DNA of 64,000 nt from Argyresthia goedartella (taxonomy: Eukaryota; Arthropoda; Insecta; Lepidoptera; Argyresthiidae), in contig OX463807.1 in the NCBI GenBank assembly GCA_949825045.1, forward strand, positions 11,061,501-11,125,500, in the 5' to 3' direction. The first letter of the stretch is position 1, and the number at the start of each line of letters is the position of its first letter. Of this stretch, positions 18,431 to 29,760 are shown piece after piece. Under the pieces are notes generated by a model. It had not been told where the DNA came from. It searched no databases and saw nothing but the letters and a program-made list of their open reading frames with translations. The position numbers were made by a program, and so were the translations under genes.

Positions 18431-19454
18431 AAAATTTACGAAAACGCGGGCTGTAGTTCGCGCGTTTTTAATTTGATTTCTTTTTTTATTATACAGCCGG
18501 CGGCGCTACGACGGCCGGCGTACCAGCCAGTCTTTATTTAAACAATATTTGCGTTCGATGTCTTTGGCGCTGAACACTAAGATGTTCCAAATTCAAAAAG
18601 TGCGCGGCAAATATAATAGCAGCGCACTTATAAAGAGGATTAAAAAACTCATTACTGCCCGCAAAAAGTTTTTTTATAGTAAACACCACCTTTGGGTGCT
18701 CTTAAAGGCGAACCAAGTCTTCCTTTTCGAATAGATGGGATGAAAATAAATTTAGCTATAGTAGTAAGGTTCGCATGATGAAATTGTAAAATATAATTTG
18801 GTAAAGAAAACATCAATTAGTGTGGTGCAGCCAAAGACACGAATTTTAGAGAGAATTTTGAGTGCAAGTCAGTATTTTAGGTTAGACAGATATTTGTTGT
18901 GAACTCTGTAAGAAAGATTTGCTTGTTTTGATAGGATTTATGATTTTGCTGGTGGTGCTCGTTTTGTTAATCAAACGGTTTATTTGTAGGGTAGTCAGTT
19001 TTTTGCTGTTCGTTAGGTTAATCAGTTAAGATAGCATAATTTTATTTGAGCTACAGTTAAATATTCCCCAATAATAATGGGCGGTGCGTGCGGTGATCAA
19101 ACGAGTAAGTGAGCATAACTAAAATATGTGAAAAAAAATAATTCCATAAATTGAAGTACTCCTGCATTACTATGACGTAAAAAAATAGATAGGGGTCCAA
19201 AAATAACCCTGTATTGGCGTGACTGGTTTTGTATATCAACCTTCACTTCTAAACCAAATGCATTGCGATATCTCGAAATAATGCATGGGTCAGGTCTACG
19301 CGAATCATAAATTTAAATAGGTACATAGTAAAAGTGCTGTTGCGTCATATTATTGCATACCGGGCAAGTACTAGTTGGCCTCGCATACGAAGGGTTCCGT
19401 ACCATCGCATAAAAAACAACGCAAAATAATCACGTCTCTTCTAGGCGCCAGCCT
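18431..19454. other. Gene-free stretch
   Basis: AT-rich DNA with a short GC-rich block at 18495-18530 (GCCGGCGGCG). No coding signal or recognised repeat. It separates the Crypton from the jockey-type relic. Confidence 0.4.
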
Positions 19455-20093
19455 TTCATTTTTAAAACGCCTCTTCTCTACATTGGACCACTGTGGGAGA
19501 GAAGGGCGTAGAAACTCCCACAGATTGATTTTTAGATCTCTTTTAAAAATAGGTTGTGCTTTACTATTACAAATATGAAAAATTTAATTATTATGATTAA
19601 TAAGCAGGAATAAATAATTACAAAATTATTAACAGCAAGGTCTGTGTTGAGCTAGATTAACCCCATACGTCCTGTCATTTAAGTAATTTTGAACATTGTA
19701 AAACCCCTTTTTCGACAAAGTCGCTTTAACATGCTTTTTAATTGGTCAAATGGCAATTTCAAAATCTCCAGAGGTATCTTGTTGTAGTAGAGAATGCACT
19801 AACTCTTGAAAGAATCGCTAACGTTCGCGGGTTTAAACCGGGGCACAACAAGTGATTGTTTCTTAGCCATTACTGCTATCGCTAAATTTGGAAAATGTTG
19901 TAAGATTCTTGCGTACATACATTATATTTTCGAAAATAAATTGACTAGTTGCAGTCGTATGTCAATTTCTTATAAAAGTTTTCTTAGGTCAGTATGTGCG
20001 TTTTAAATTATAAATTGCTTCAATAGTTCTTTTCTGTAGTATAAAAATAGTTTGCATATTCGCTGCTTTCCCCCATAACAAGATATTTATTTA

Positions 20094-21128
20094 TTTATTT
20101 AACGGGTTACAACAGGACAGATTATAGTACAGAAAAAGACAGAAAATAAATACACAATAAATAAAAAGCTAACCATTCCCTTAGGATATCCCACTTATTA
20201 GATAAGTGGTGTAAAAGGTGAGCTCCTAGTGAGCATAAGATACCATAAGACATGACACTATGAAAGTAACTAAATAGACTAGCCTAGTTTCTGATATTCC
20301 TAACACCTTAAGCCGCAAAACTTAATCTACCAGCTTATTTATTTATACTCTTTATTCTTTCTTTATTGCATAGATAGTAAAAAGTTACAGACAATTAAAA
20401 GTAATGTAATAAGCAAAGGCGAGCTTATCTCTAAAAAGAGATTACTTCCAGCAAACCTAGGCAGGACAGGAGAGTTAATTATACAGGAAAGTCCTAGTTC
20501 GCAATAACACTATACATACGGACGCAAATTACTTTCAAAATATATATAGACTATACCAAATATAAAATAAATATATATATATATATATATATACTTCCAC
20601 TACATAAAATAAAATGTAAAGCATGAACATATATAAACTATAATAAATCATACATATACCTACATAACTATGGTACCATTTACGGAAGAGAAAGGAAATG
20701 CACTTTCAATCTTTTCTTAAAAGTGAAAATTGAGGGACTTTCCCTAATAGCGCAGGGAAGTGCGTTCCACAGTCGGATTGCCCTTAACATAAACGAGTGT
20801 TCGTAAGCGACAGTGTTATGCCGAGGAGTGGAAAGGAGAGACACCGTGTGGGATCTCGGATTGCTATCCCTGGGGAAAAGAAAGTCAAAACGTTGGCGTA
20901 GATATGTGGGGTATCGGGGATTTCGCAAAATATTGAACAGATAGGAGAGAATGTGCATGTCACGGCGAAGACGGATCGGAAGCCACTCCAGCTCCTTGCG
21001 ATACTGGGAGACATGGTCATACTTGCGCAACCCGTAGATAAACCGAATCCCGAGATTTTGAAGTCGTTCGAGTTTGTTCAGTTGTTCTTCGTTCGCGCTG
21101 GCCCAACAAACATCCGCATAGTCATATT
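20094..21128 (-). mobile_element. 5'-truncated CR1-like retrotransposon inserted into the jockey-type relic
   Basis: The insert carries the last ~150 codons of an RT ORF, a ~580-bp 3' UTR and a (TAAA)n tail at 20094-20102. The 3' UTR contains two AT-rich segments that look like 3' ends (around 20330-20400), a pattern common in lepidopteran CR1/jockey tails. Compared with the uninterrupted copy, about 120 bp of the target (34750-34871 equivalent) is missing at the insertion point. Confidence 0.7.
20568..20594. repeat. (TA)n microsatellite
   Basis: A run of about 13 TA dinucleotides inside the 3' UTR of the CR1-like insertion. Confidence 0.9.
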
Positions 21129-21144
21129 TATGTGGGGTGCCCAC
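20680..21144 (-). pseudogene. C-terminal end of a CR1-like RT ORF
   Basis: A 154-codon frame whose coding similarity begins at YADVCWASANEEQLNKLERL (about residue 9). It continues with the typical C-terminal tail of CR1/jockey ORF2 (RFIYGLRKYDHVSQYRKEL, WLPIRLRRDMHILSYLF, RLWNALPCAIRESPS, FKKRLKVHFLSL). The catalytic RT is missing, so this is the end of a 5'-truncated insertion. The first eight residues come from the older element at the junction. Confidence 0.75.
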
Positions 21145-21239
21145 TGCAATTTGCTATTAAGTAATTGTCATTCCATGAAACTTCGTATCATTTACTAATT
21201 CTAACGTGTTGCTGCCTAATATTAAATGTTAATCTAATA

Positions 21240-22523
21240 ATATAGTAAACTCACCTCTCTAACTATTTCGGTTCAGTGATACAGCCTGCTGACGGACAGA
21301 CAGACTAGACAGACAGAAGGACGGATAACGACGGCTTACTAATAGGGTCCCGTTGGGCACCATTCTTGTACGGAACACTAAAAAACGAGGTTAACTTGAT
21401 GGAAATTAAAGAGCATGCAAGAAGCTGCGCTCAATTTTTTGTGAAAGATTCTCCAATAAATATTACTACTGTCGGGTTCCGCAAAAACAATCGAAACAAA
21501 CTAAATCGATTGAGAAACACAAGATTTTTTAAATATATTTTCTTACACCACACGATAGAGCAACAGGATGGATTAGCTAATGAGGCTTTAATTGCTTCTG
21601 CAGGAAAGAAATGGCTTACCTCACCCTGATATTTTATTCGTTTGACTAAAAGTGTAACTATGATTGGCCGTTTTTAGGTTATCAAATTGTTGAATTAACA
21701 ATTGTTTCGGGTTAATAATAAACTCAATCATCATTCTCTAATAACTCGTATTTAAATATTTCTGAATACGAGGCTAAATTAGAGTGATAGGGGCATGTAA
21801 TATCAATACTGTCTATTAGTAATTCTGTAGTTACAAGTTAATCTTTAGTCTTTTTTTAATGATTCTAATACTCCAGTAAGGACTGTAATGAAGATGTAAG
21901 ACAGATATGCAGGTACATCAGTCTAAAATCTTCAGTGATAGTGACGTCATTGTTTTAACATGGCGTAATCGCATTTAAGTAATTAATTTTACAACTGTGA
22001 CAATCACATTATTATGGACACCTAATAACATGTCACATGTGTAATATTATGTCATTACCTGTCATCAAGATTAACAACGAGGCGATCTGAAGTCATTGTA
22101 GTAAGACGATTTTGTAACTTAAAAACCGCTTCTTACTTCTACATTTTAAACCGTAGTGCCATGGCTTCAAGGTTCAGATTTGATAATGATGTAGTGTGTC
22201 AGGATTTTACGTAGTATACCATGCACTGTTTCCGCGTCAAATTGTCAACATTACACATTTTTGTTTTACAATGCATTGCGATGACAACTTACATAGAGTT
22301 GTGATTGTATCATAATAAAGAATTAATCTACTCTTTATACTTGAAGACTTACTTATCCCGCTGCAATGAGAATTACCAAAATATTGTGTGATCTAGGTTC
22401 AGCAAGTTTCTGTTCCTTCTCTTTAGACAAGTATCATTTAATTAAAACCTTTTTTTACTTATTTATACGCTATGTTAAAAATTATATCTAGCTCTATTTG
22501 AAAAAAATTAAGTCCTAGGTTTA
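21240..22523. other. Gene-free stretch with a short dispersed repeat
   Basis: At 21290-21385 there is a GACAGACAGAC-rich piece followed by AGGGTCCCGTTGGGCACCAT and GTACGGAACACTAAAAA. This pair of motifs also occurs in diverged form at 36120-36190 and belongs to a dispersed family. An open frame at 21366-21629 has no recognisable domain. The rest is AT-rich with no coding signal. Confidence 0.4.
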
Positions 22524-23850
22524 AATAGTTATTTGTGTCTAAAGGGAGCAGACTGATGTATTTACGGCGAGAGCAAAGGATTCTACGATAGAATCTGAAA
22601 TCTGAGCTTTACTAAGGATTCAAGCGTTAATGCCCATGACGGAAATAATTTTGCTCCTGAGTGACACATACAACTTTTCACACTGACTATGAGGAAAATT
22701 GAAATAAAATGCTCTCAATATAATGAAATAACTACATATACTTTGAATTATACTTTCAACACTTTTAACATAGAATCGACTAACGAAGACAAACGTTTTT
22801 TTTATAATGGGTGATTGTGAAAGATTAGGGAAAGGTCATCTCATCACAGATAAAATATGTCTGTGCTACTTTGACCAATTTGTAAAAATAATAGAATCGA
22901 ATATTAAAATAGTATCAGATATCAATATTCATTAGATCACAATAACAGTTATCAATAGTTTTGATTACAGTAAAACATAATTTATTGTGACATTATTTTT
23001 AAATATTACGAAAAAATCATATATTTCCAAATAACGTTGTTGAAGTTAAAACTTGAAACATGTTCTTTTTTATCAGTTTCGATGAAATTACAATCGATCA
23101 TATATTAAGATCTGTGTTCAATTGGCATATTGCGTAAATAGTACATGCCAATGAATAAATTAAAAAAGTAGCTTAAACAGAAAAGTAGCGTTTTGCTCCC
23201 TCTCGTCGTGGAGCAAAATTTTCTTTTGCGAATGAAAGGTGTGAAAAATAACCATTTCACACCTTTCATGTTTCATTTAATATAACTTTAACAACGTTTT
23301 AGGAAAATATACGAATTTTTTCGTAATATTTAAAAAAAATGTCATAATAAATTATATGTTTTACTGAAATCAAAACTATCGATGACTGTTATTGTGATAT
23401 AATAAATATTGATATCAGATACCATTGTAATATTCGATTCAATTATTTTTACACACTGGTAAATGTAGAACAGGAATATTTTATCTGTGATGACCTTTCC
23501 CTAATCCTTCACAATCCACCATTATAAAAAAAAGTTTTGTTTTCGTTGTTCGATTACTGTAAAAGCGGTGAAAGTATAATTCAAAGTATAGTTATTTCAT
23601 TATGTTAAGAGCATTTCATTTAACTTTTCCTCATAGTCGGTGTGAAAAGTTGTATGTGCCAATCAGGAGCTAAATTATTTTCATCATGGCGTTAGCGCTT
23701 GAATCTTTCGTTATACGTTTAGGATTCTAACTTAGAATTCCTCGCTACGCTCAGGATTCTATCGTAGAATCCTTCGCTTCACTCTGGATTCACTGTACCG
23801 CCCTCGACGTAAATATATCATTTTGCTCCCTTGAGACACAAATAACTATT
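22524..23850. mobile_element. Fold-back element with arms of about 550 bp
   Basis: The left arm (22524-23062) is the reverse complement, with moderate divergence and small indels, of the right arm (23267-23850). Outer ends are AATAGTTATTTGTGTC and its complement. The ~200-bp centre contains a nested small hairpin at 23231-23269 (AATGAAAGGTGTGA against its complement). The arms carry the GGATTCTAASTTAGAATCC palindrome and the run CGCCCTCGMCGTA. One half is repeated at 14780-15208. No ORF is present, so it is non-autonomous. Confidence 0.8.
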
Positions 23851-23852
23851 AA

Positions 23853-24168
23853 GTCACCGTCTAAATTCATAGTAATTCATACTGGGCTTGGGTAATAATC
23901 AGTATCATGGCATTGATAATTTAGTCATTTTTTAGATGAAATTTTGACTTCCAAAATTGATTCACTCAGGACTAGATTGCATGAGAATGAAAAATATAAA
24001 AAATATGTATTCTAACCACTCACACGTCTAAACCGCGCGACCCGTATACCTCAATACGTCGATGCGAATTTTTCGCACGGCCGGTGGCGAAGTACAGCCA
24101 CGTCTCCATGTAACTGATCACTTATTACTAAGCCTACTGTATGAATTACTATGAATTTGGACGGTGAC
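23853..24168. mobile_element. MITE with 30-bp terminal inverted repeats
   Basis: A 316-bp segment bounded by GTCACCGTCTAAATTCATAG at the left and the matching complement ending ATGAATTTGGACGGTGAC at the right; 29 of 30 positions pair. It begins 2 bases after the fold-back element ends. No ORF. Confidence 0.8.
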
Positions 24169-24539
24169 TAAAAAGTCATCTTATGTATCAGCGTGAGATT
24201 GTTGACACTATTACAATATGTAAGGATATATTACTTTATAAAAAAAACTACTGTGAGTAAAATTGTAAAGTAAGTAAAAATTTCAACTATGGGATTATCC
24301 AAGCTCACGGTTACATATACATTACATTTTCATAAAAAATAATAAAAATTGACAAGCTAAAAGTTCATTCGCGTCTCCATGTATGCTATGTTCCGACACA
24401 CTCCGAGCGTGTGGCGCGGTCGTTCAGACAGAGCGACCCGCGAATTCACGCGATGTAATGAAGCGGGGGTGCTCCCCCCGAAGAAGCTAGTCCCCGCACA
24501 CTCGACAGCAGATTTTTTTTCTCATAGTGAGTATAGTGT

Positions 24540-24640
24540 TGTCAGAATAGATGCAGGTTCGAATCCTAGGGCTGACCATGTACCAATGAGATAAGTAATG
24601 TATCAGTACACTAGCTGGCCCGGTGAACTTCGAACCACTA
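24540..24640 (+). repeat. tRNA-derived SINE fragment
   Basis: A B-box-like GGTTCGAATCC followed by GACCATGTACCAATGAGATA, which also occurs in the SINE at 32294. The A-box half is missing or replaced by unrelated sequence. Confidence 0.55.
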
Positions 24641-25374
24641 AAATTTAATTATAAAATAAGTAATAAAATACATCAGTAGCAGAAGTGGAAGCCCACGTTA
24701 AAACTTATTTCCCTTGCAACTAGCATGTGGCGGTAAACACTAGCTTTTCTTAAACTTTTTGTCGAATTTCAAAAACCATTCAAAAACCATTTGTTTTGTG
24801 ACATGTCAGTGTTAGGCTGCATGGGAAAAGAGCCCTTACAGTGGTCTTCCACAACTGCTGATGACAGTACATACCATAAAGTGTCGCGTTCGCGAAAAAC
24901 TACTAAGAAAATAGTTAGTCGTTAAGTAAAAGTCATTACACTACACGTAGTTTACACGTAGGAAAAATATTTCGTATTTAGATCTACGCTAAGCTAAAAC
25001 TTTTTGATGGGAAATCAACACAAAGAGGTTAAATGTATTATTACCTAATAATTAACCAATGACAAAGGAATTTGAATGATCAGTGGCTACCAACGCCATC
25101 TAGCGATAGGAAGCTAAGTCTTCTCCACTTCGAATACATTTTTTATTTTATTTTCGGCTGTTTCCCTACTTTTTTTCTTATTTTCTTTTAACTTAAACAT
25201 TCTCCGTACTGAGGAGAATAAATGTGAATAGAAATGATTCTAACTGCTCGGGCCATTTTAGAGAGTAAGTAAGACTAACGTAAAGCGATTCATTTTTATA
25301 AGTATAGATTATCGCACCTTTCGTGTTTTCCCGGCTACACTTTTATCACTACTGGTAGTGTAGTCGTAGAAACC

Positions 25375-25480
25375 CCTCAATCAACCCGCACTAAGCCAGC
25401 GTGATGAACTATGGCTCAATCTTAATCGTATCAGAGTAAAGACCTGTGCCCCTCGATGGGGAAAATAATGGGCTAGATTT
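25375..25480 (+). repeat. SINE 3' body fragment
   Basis: Contains CAACCCGCACTAAGCCAGCG, TGATGAACTATGGCTCAATC and GTGCCCCTCGATGGG. This resembles the common body of lepidopteran SINEs (a GCAGTGGG-like end following a CCAGCGTGGTGGACTATGG-like segment). Both ends are degraded. Confidence 0.5.
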
Positions 25481-26259
25481 GTTTTTATTTATTTATTTTA
25501 TAGAAAAGTATGGTAGAGCGTTAAAACGCCCTTTGAACAGTTCTTCAAACCTGCCATTATCATCTGCTGCTGTTGCTATGTAGTTGAGCTAAATATGTGA
25601 CATTAGTATAGGAAATGACCACTCAAAACGGGGCCCACATGGAAAAGTAGCAAGCAGACAATTCTACATCGGAACTTTGTTAAGACCAGTTAGGAGACAA
25701 ACATACTAAAAGTCGTGACACCTTTAAGGTTACTTTTTGCTTTTGACTTTTCCATCTAGAATAGTTCGTTGACTTCTTTATGGGATCTTTTTGTGATGTT
25801 GAAGCTCTGGCTACCCCAGAATGGCAGTATAGTGCGTAGTACAGTACATATAGTACATATGTGCCAGGTGCAACAGAGAGTTATAATTAACGAGGTCATC
25901 ACGTTCCATACACGAAATCGATTCGAACAAAACTAGGTACTACTTTACTGTCATACTGTGTTCAATTTCTTAATTAATGGCGGTTTAACATCTTTGATAT
26001 ATATTTCACTGTATTTGAGCGGGTTCTCTTTCGAGCCCTGAGATCCGAGTATTTCATGCGGACGAGGGTATTCCTGTGTTTTCTGTATGTCACATCGTCC
26101 ATCTGTGGGGCCATAAATAAATGGCCCGCGGTTTTGAACCACCGGCCATTATTTTTTATAAAATACCGGCTTCTGGTCGCTGGCATGCCAAGGGGTTAGT
26201 GAATATATAAAACCTGATGCATTATCACTAGAAACCTATTATACGTCCCGATTTTTGTC

Positions 26260-26460
26260 CTGATTTCCGGCTGGGCGGCTGAAGGTTGCATATATCTCAA
26301 CCGATTCAGATTTAATTATAGTTCCACTTGCTCATCGGATAAACTTCAAAGGGTCGGGGGTGCGGGGGGTTGAAAATAATGAAAATAAACCGTAATTTCT
26401 AGTGTCAGTAGCCACTAGTTTAGTTATGCCGCCTCCAGCATCGGTCCCATTACCACTTTA
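26260..26460. repeat. Dispersed repeat, copy 1 of 2
   Basis: Shares ATAAACTTCAARGGGTCGGG, then GGTGYGGGG and TTGA-AATAA-GAAAA, with 33240-33400. It lies immediately left of the minisatellite-bearing element. No coding content. Confidence 0.55.
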
Positions 26461-26555
26461 TCGCAATAAAATTCGCTGATGTAACGAATAGAGGGTATCA
26501 ACCAAATACGCTGACAGATTGCACCTGTCAATTATGCAATATTACTGTCTATTAT

Positions 26556-28066
26556 ACAGGGTGACCCACGGCTATGCCACATGCAGGGAAAGTGAAAGTC
26601 AAAGAAGTTTTTAAAGACTATTTGAACTGCATTCAAAGGTTTTTTTTTTAAAGTCGCCGGTGTTACCGGAAATCGAACCCACCAAAAAGTTTTCCTGTAA
26701 TTTTAAGATTCCGATCTAGTCCAGCGACACCTACGACAACCTCAGCTTCTGCTCCTTTCCGATTAGCACTTTAAATACTCAAATCCTGGCGGCATGTTAT
26801 GGCTCTGCCCCTATCGTTTAGCTTTTGTTGAAATACTTCAACTCCGGCAGCAAGTTACCGCTCTGTTCCTATCGATCAGATTTTGTTGAAATACTTCAAC
26901 CCCAGCAGCATGTTACGGCTCTGTCCCTTCCGATCTGCAAATGTTGAAATACTTCGACCCCGGCAGCATGTTAAATCTCTGTCCCTTCCGATCTGCACTT
27001 GTTGAAATACTTCAACCCCGGCAGCATGTTAAGGCTCAGTCCCTTCCAATCTGCACTTATTGAAATACTTCAACCCCGGCAGCATGTTAAGGCTCAGTCC
27101 CTTCCAATCTGCACTTATTGAAATACTTCAACCCTGGCAACATGCTACGGCTCTTCCCTTATCGATCAGCTTTTGTTGAAACACTTGAACCTCGGCAGCA
27201 TGTTACGGCTCTGCCCCTTTCCAATGAACACTTAAAATACTTAAACCCCGGCGGCATGTTATGGCTCTGCCCCCTTCCGATCAGCTCTTGTTAAAATACA
27301 TAAACCCCGGCAGCAAGTTATGGCTCAACCCCCTTCCGATCAGCTCTTGTTAAAATATTTCAACCCCGGCAGCATTTTACAGCCCTGCCCCTTTCCAATC
27401 AGCGTTTGTAATACTCAAACTCTGGCAGCATGTTACGGCTCTGCCCCCTTCCGTTCAGCTCCTGTTGAATCTCTTCAATCCCGGCAGCGTGTTACGGCTC
27501 TGCCCTTTCCGATCAGCACTTGAAGAACTTACACCCCGGCAGTATTTTATGGCTATTCTCCCTTCCGATTAGCTCTTGTTAATTACTGTAACCCCGGTAA
27601 CATGTTAGGGCTCTGCTCCTTTCCAATCAGCGTTTGAAATACTCAAACTCTGGCAGCATGTTACGGCTCTGCCCCCTTCCGATTAGCTCTTGTTGAAGCA
27701 CTTCAACCCCGGCAGCGTGTGACGGCTCCGCCACCATCCTATCAGCTCTTGTTGAAATACTTCATCCCAGCAGCAGCTACTGCTCTGCTCTCTTCCGATC
27801 GCACTTGACATACTTTAACCCCGGCAGCATGTTACGACCACTTTGCGCCCGCAGGAAGTCTGGCATCTCAGAAAAGGGAAGAGAGTTCGGAATTGACACA
27901 TTCGTCTGTTTTTTTACTTGAAGTTTTGTCTTGTAAAAATATCTAGTAACAATTTTACTCAGTAACCAGCGTTTTTTAAACATTATAAATTCTGCTTACA
28001 GTAAAATGATATATTTCCTTTCTTTCCTTTCTTTCCCTCCATGTGGCATAGCCGTGAGACCCCCTG
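26556..28066. mobile_element. Inverted-repeat element carrying a minisatellite
   Basis: The ends pair as 37-bp terminal inverted repeats: the left starts ACAGGGTGACC, the right (complement) ACAGGGGGTCT, and both continue CACGGCTATGCCACATG and AGGGAAAG, with about 4 mismatches. Between them is a tandem array of 54-59 bp units filling two thirds of the element, plus about 190 bp of unique DNA at the left and about 190 bp at the right. No transposase ORF is present, so it must be non-autonomous. I cannot assign a superfamily and no clear target duplication is visible. Confidence 0.7.
26784..27840. repeat. Minisatellite, about 18 units of 54-59 bp
   Basis: A unit reads roughly CCCGGCAGCATGTTACGGCT, then CTGCCCCTTTCCGATCAGCT, then CTTGTTGAAATACTTCAA. 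I count 18 full units and one partial. Most differ by 10-30 percent; units 5 and 6 (about 27018-27133) are almost identical, pointing to recent local duplication. A degenerate unit precedes the array from about 26735. Confidence 0.9.
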
Positions 28067-28589
28067 TTTAGATATGGGAAGATTCAATCCTATAATTAGC
28101 AATTTGTCAACCACAAATTGTATAATTTCTTATCTCGTTATACTTATTTATTATTCAAACAAACCTATAAGGAATCGTTACATAGTACTCGAACTACCTG
28201 GTATGCTTTTGCTTTATTCGTGGCAGGCTGGTTACACTGAGTACCTTAGAACTCGCAATCAACATCAACATTTGCAATCTATGAAATTGAACATCCACAG
28301 TTATTATCCCTAGTATTAATATGAATGCACTTGTGCATAAGGTAGAGCGGGTGATCCAGGGTATTGCAGCATCGATTATAATCTTCGTCAAAAAAAAGAA
28401 CTAGATGACGAGGGCGGATATCTTAATAATATATTACATCATCATCTTCACTGTATCTTAACTGTATGCTATGATTATATTATCTAATGAGTCTTAAAAA
28501 TTACCATTATCCTTCCCGACTGACACCGGGGTGCCCCAAATAAATAACGATAACAGATTTAACAGCTGATGTTGTTATGCGATATGCCA

Positions 28590-28903
28590 CAATAGCCCAA
28601 GAGCGGGGATTCGAAGTTTAAAAAGAAATAGGCGCCTCCATGGAGGTGAGAGTGAATGCACCATCGAGGCCGACGCACGCTCGCCCGATTCGCGCTAGAA
28701 AGTTTTTAAAATTCAAACTTCGCGCCAATCCGAACGTCATTAAAACATCAAAACAAAGATCGGTAATCGTGTGGTGAAAACTGAAACTGAAAGTTTATAA
28801 ACAGTGTTGTACCGTTCAGACATACTGGGTGCAGTGGTCGGTGACAAGGAGGGTGAGTGACGAACCGGTGTGTGACTTTCGCGGCTCCGCCGTGTCAAAC
28901 AGG
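28590..28903 (+). promoter_or_regulatory. Candidate promoter and 5' UTR for first exon 1A
   Basis: A comparatively GC-rich island in AT-rich surroundings, upstream of an ATG that opens a short exon with a consensus donor. It has a TATAAA at 28796-28801, followed about 20 bases later by GTTCAGACAT, which resembles an insect initiator. These features fit a TATA promoter for an alternative first exon of the gene at 42.6-60.2 kb. A promoter for another transcript is possible. Confidence 0.4.
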
Positions 28904-28933
28904 ATGAGGATGATGGTTCGAAATAGCTTTAAG
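28904..28933 (+). CDS. Alternative first coding exon 1A of the secreted-protein gene
   Basis: Ten codons, MRMMVRNSFK, ending AAG|GTAAGTG, a consensus donor in phase 0. Exon 2 at 43447 begins in phase 0 with the hydrophobic LWVCMACLASSVSA, so joining the two gives a complete signal peptide with a basic n-region. No other plus-strand exon with a suitable phase was found between 28934 and 43446. It would be separated by a 14.5-kb intron. Inferred only from signals and phase. Confidence 0.4.
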
Positions 28934-29625
28934 GTAAGTGTTATTTGAATTAAAAGATCAATATCTTCATAATAATCAGAAAAATAATAAAATATCTGTT
29001 ATTGTATTGTAAATAATAAAATATCTGTATTTGTAAATTAATAAACTGATATTTTATGTTCAGCGGATAGACGATTCAATTCCAGATGTGATGTCTAAAA
29101 TGTCTAATTCGAAGTTTCTATGTTTGAGCTTTATGTCAACTTCACACCAAAACATTTTGGCCAGGAATCTCTACCAACGCAACTACCTACATACTTTAGG
29201 TACTGTCAACGGGGTCTCGTTTCATACTTATTATTATTGGTAGGCACGGGCATTAACAGTTTTTACATACATAGATCCAAAATATACAAAGAAACTAGTT
29301 TTTGTCCGGGTTTCACGCAGATTTTAAGGGTCTTACCACAAAAAAATAATACTTATATTCAATACTTGTTTTAAAACAAAAATGTATGGGACTTGAGGTT
29401 TGTTTTGGGGACTATGTTCAATATTTTTTGTAGTAATTCGTTCAATCTTTAATCTCAAGTCTTTTAGAAATGACATAAGCCTGTAATGCACTGAAAATTT
29501 ACACGGTCTGTTGTGAGGGGGTTCTGCCTCCTATCAAATTTTGGCTAGCAAGCCAATTGATGAAATATCCTACAAGATCTCTTAACCAATGGAAGCAGTC
29601 CATTCTAGAGGAGGCAAATGTGAAT

Positions 29626-29760
29626 GGCCTGAGTAAAACATAAACATTTACATATAGACACATACATTGATTCTGCCCAACACTAGGATACCCTGTGTCG
29701 TAGGAACCAGAAACAGCGACGTCACATACATATAAACATCCACGACCAGGGGATTTTTTT
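29626..29760 (-). repeat. Dispersed repeat, copy 1 of 2
   Basis: Similar to 38690-38830 over about 135 bp. Shared motifs are ATAAACATTTAYATAYAGRC, CACATACATTG, GGATAMCCTGTGTYGT and GACGTCACMYACATATAAAC. Function unknown; probably part of a transposable-element tail. Confidence 0.6.

Larger units (their letters stand above)
19455..21230 (-). mobile_element. Jockey-type non-LTR relic, copy 1, split by a CR1-like insertion
   Basis: Two blocks (21230-21129 and 20093-19455, minus strand) match the plus-strand relic at 34565-35515. The first corresponds to the RT segment encoding LELVN-TKF-G and QWG-PHI. The second runs from the YGILLWGKA region to the 3' UTR, which contains CCCACAGTGGTCCAATGTAG-like sequence. 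Between them lies a foreign insertion. The coding part is shredded by stops and frameshifts. Confidence 0.75.
24169..26555. other. Gene-poor stretch with SINE debris
   Basis: Mostly AT-rich non-coding DNA. It holds SINE pieces at 24540-24640 and 25375-25480 and a dispersed repeat at 26260-26460. The GC-rich patch at 24400-24510 is open in one frame but has no recognisable domain. Confidence 0.4.

Noticed and set aside
21366..21629. 87-codon open frame
   Set aside because: No domain; it follows a dispersed repeat and has AT-driven composition.
24379..24594. 71-codon open frame in a GC-rich patch
   Set aside because: It runs into a SINE fragment; no domain and no splice context.
26784..27840. 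Possible CRISPR-like array
   Set aside because: The units are contiguous degenerate tandem repeats without unique spacers, in a eukaryotic genome.
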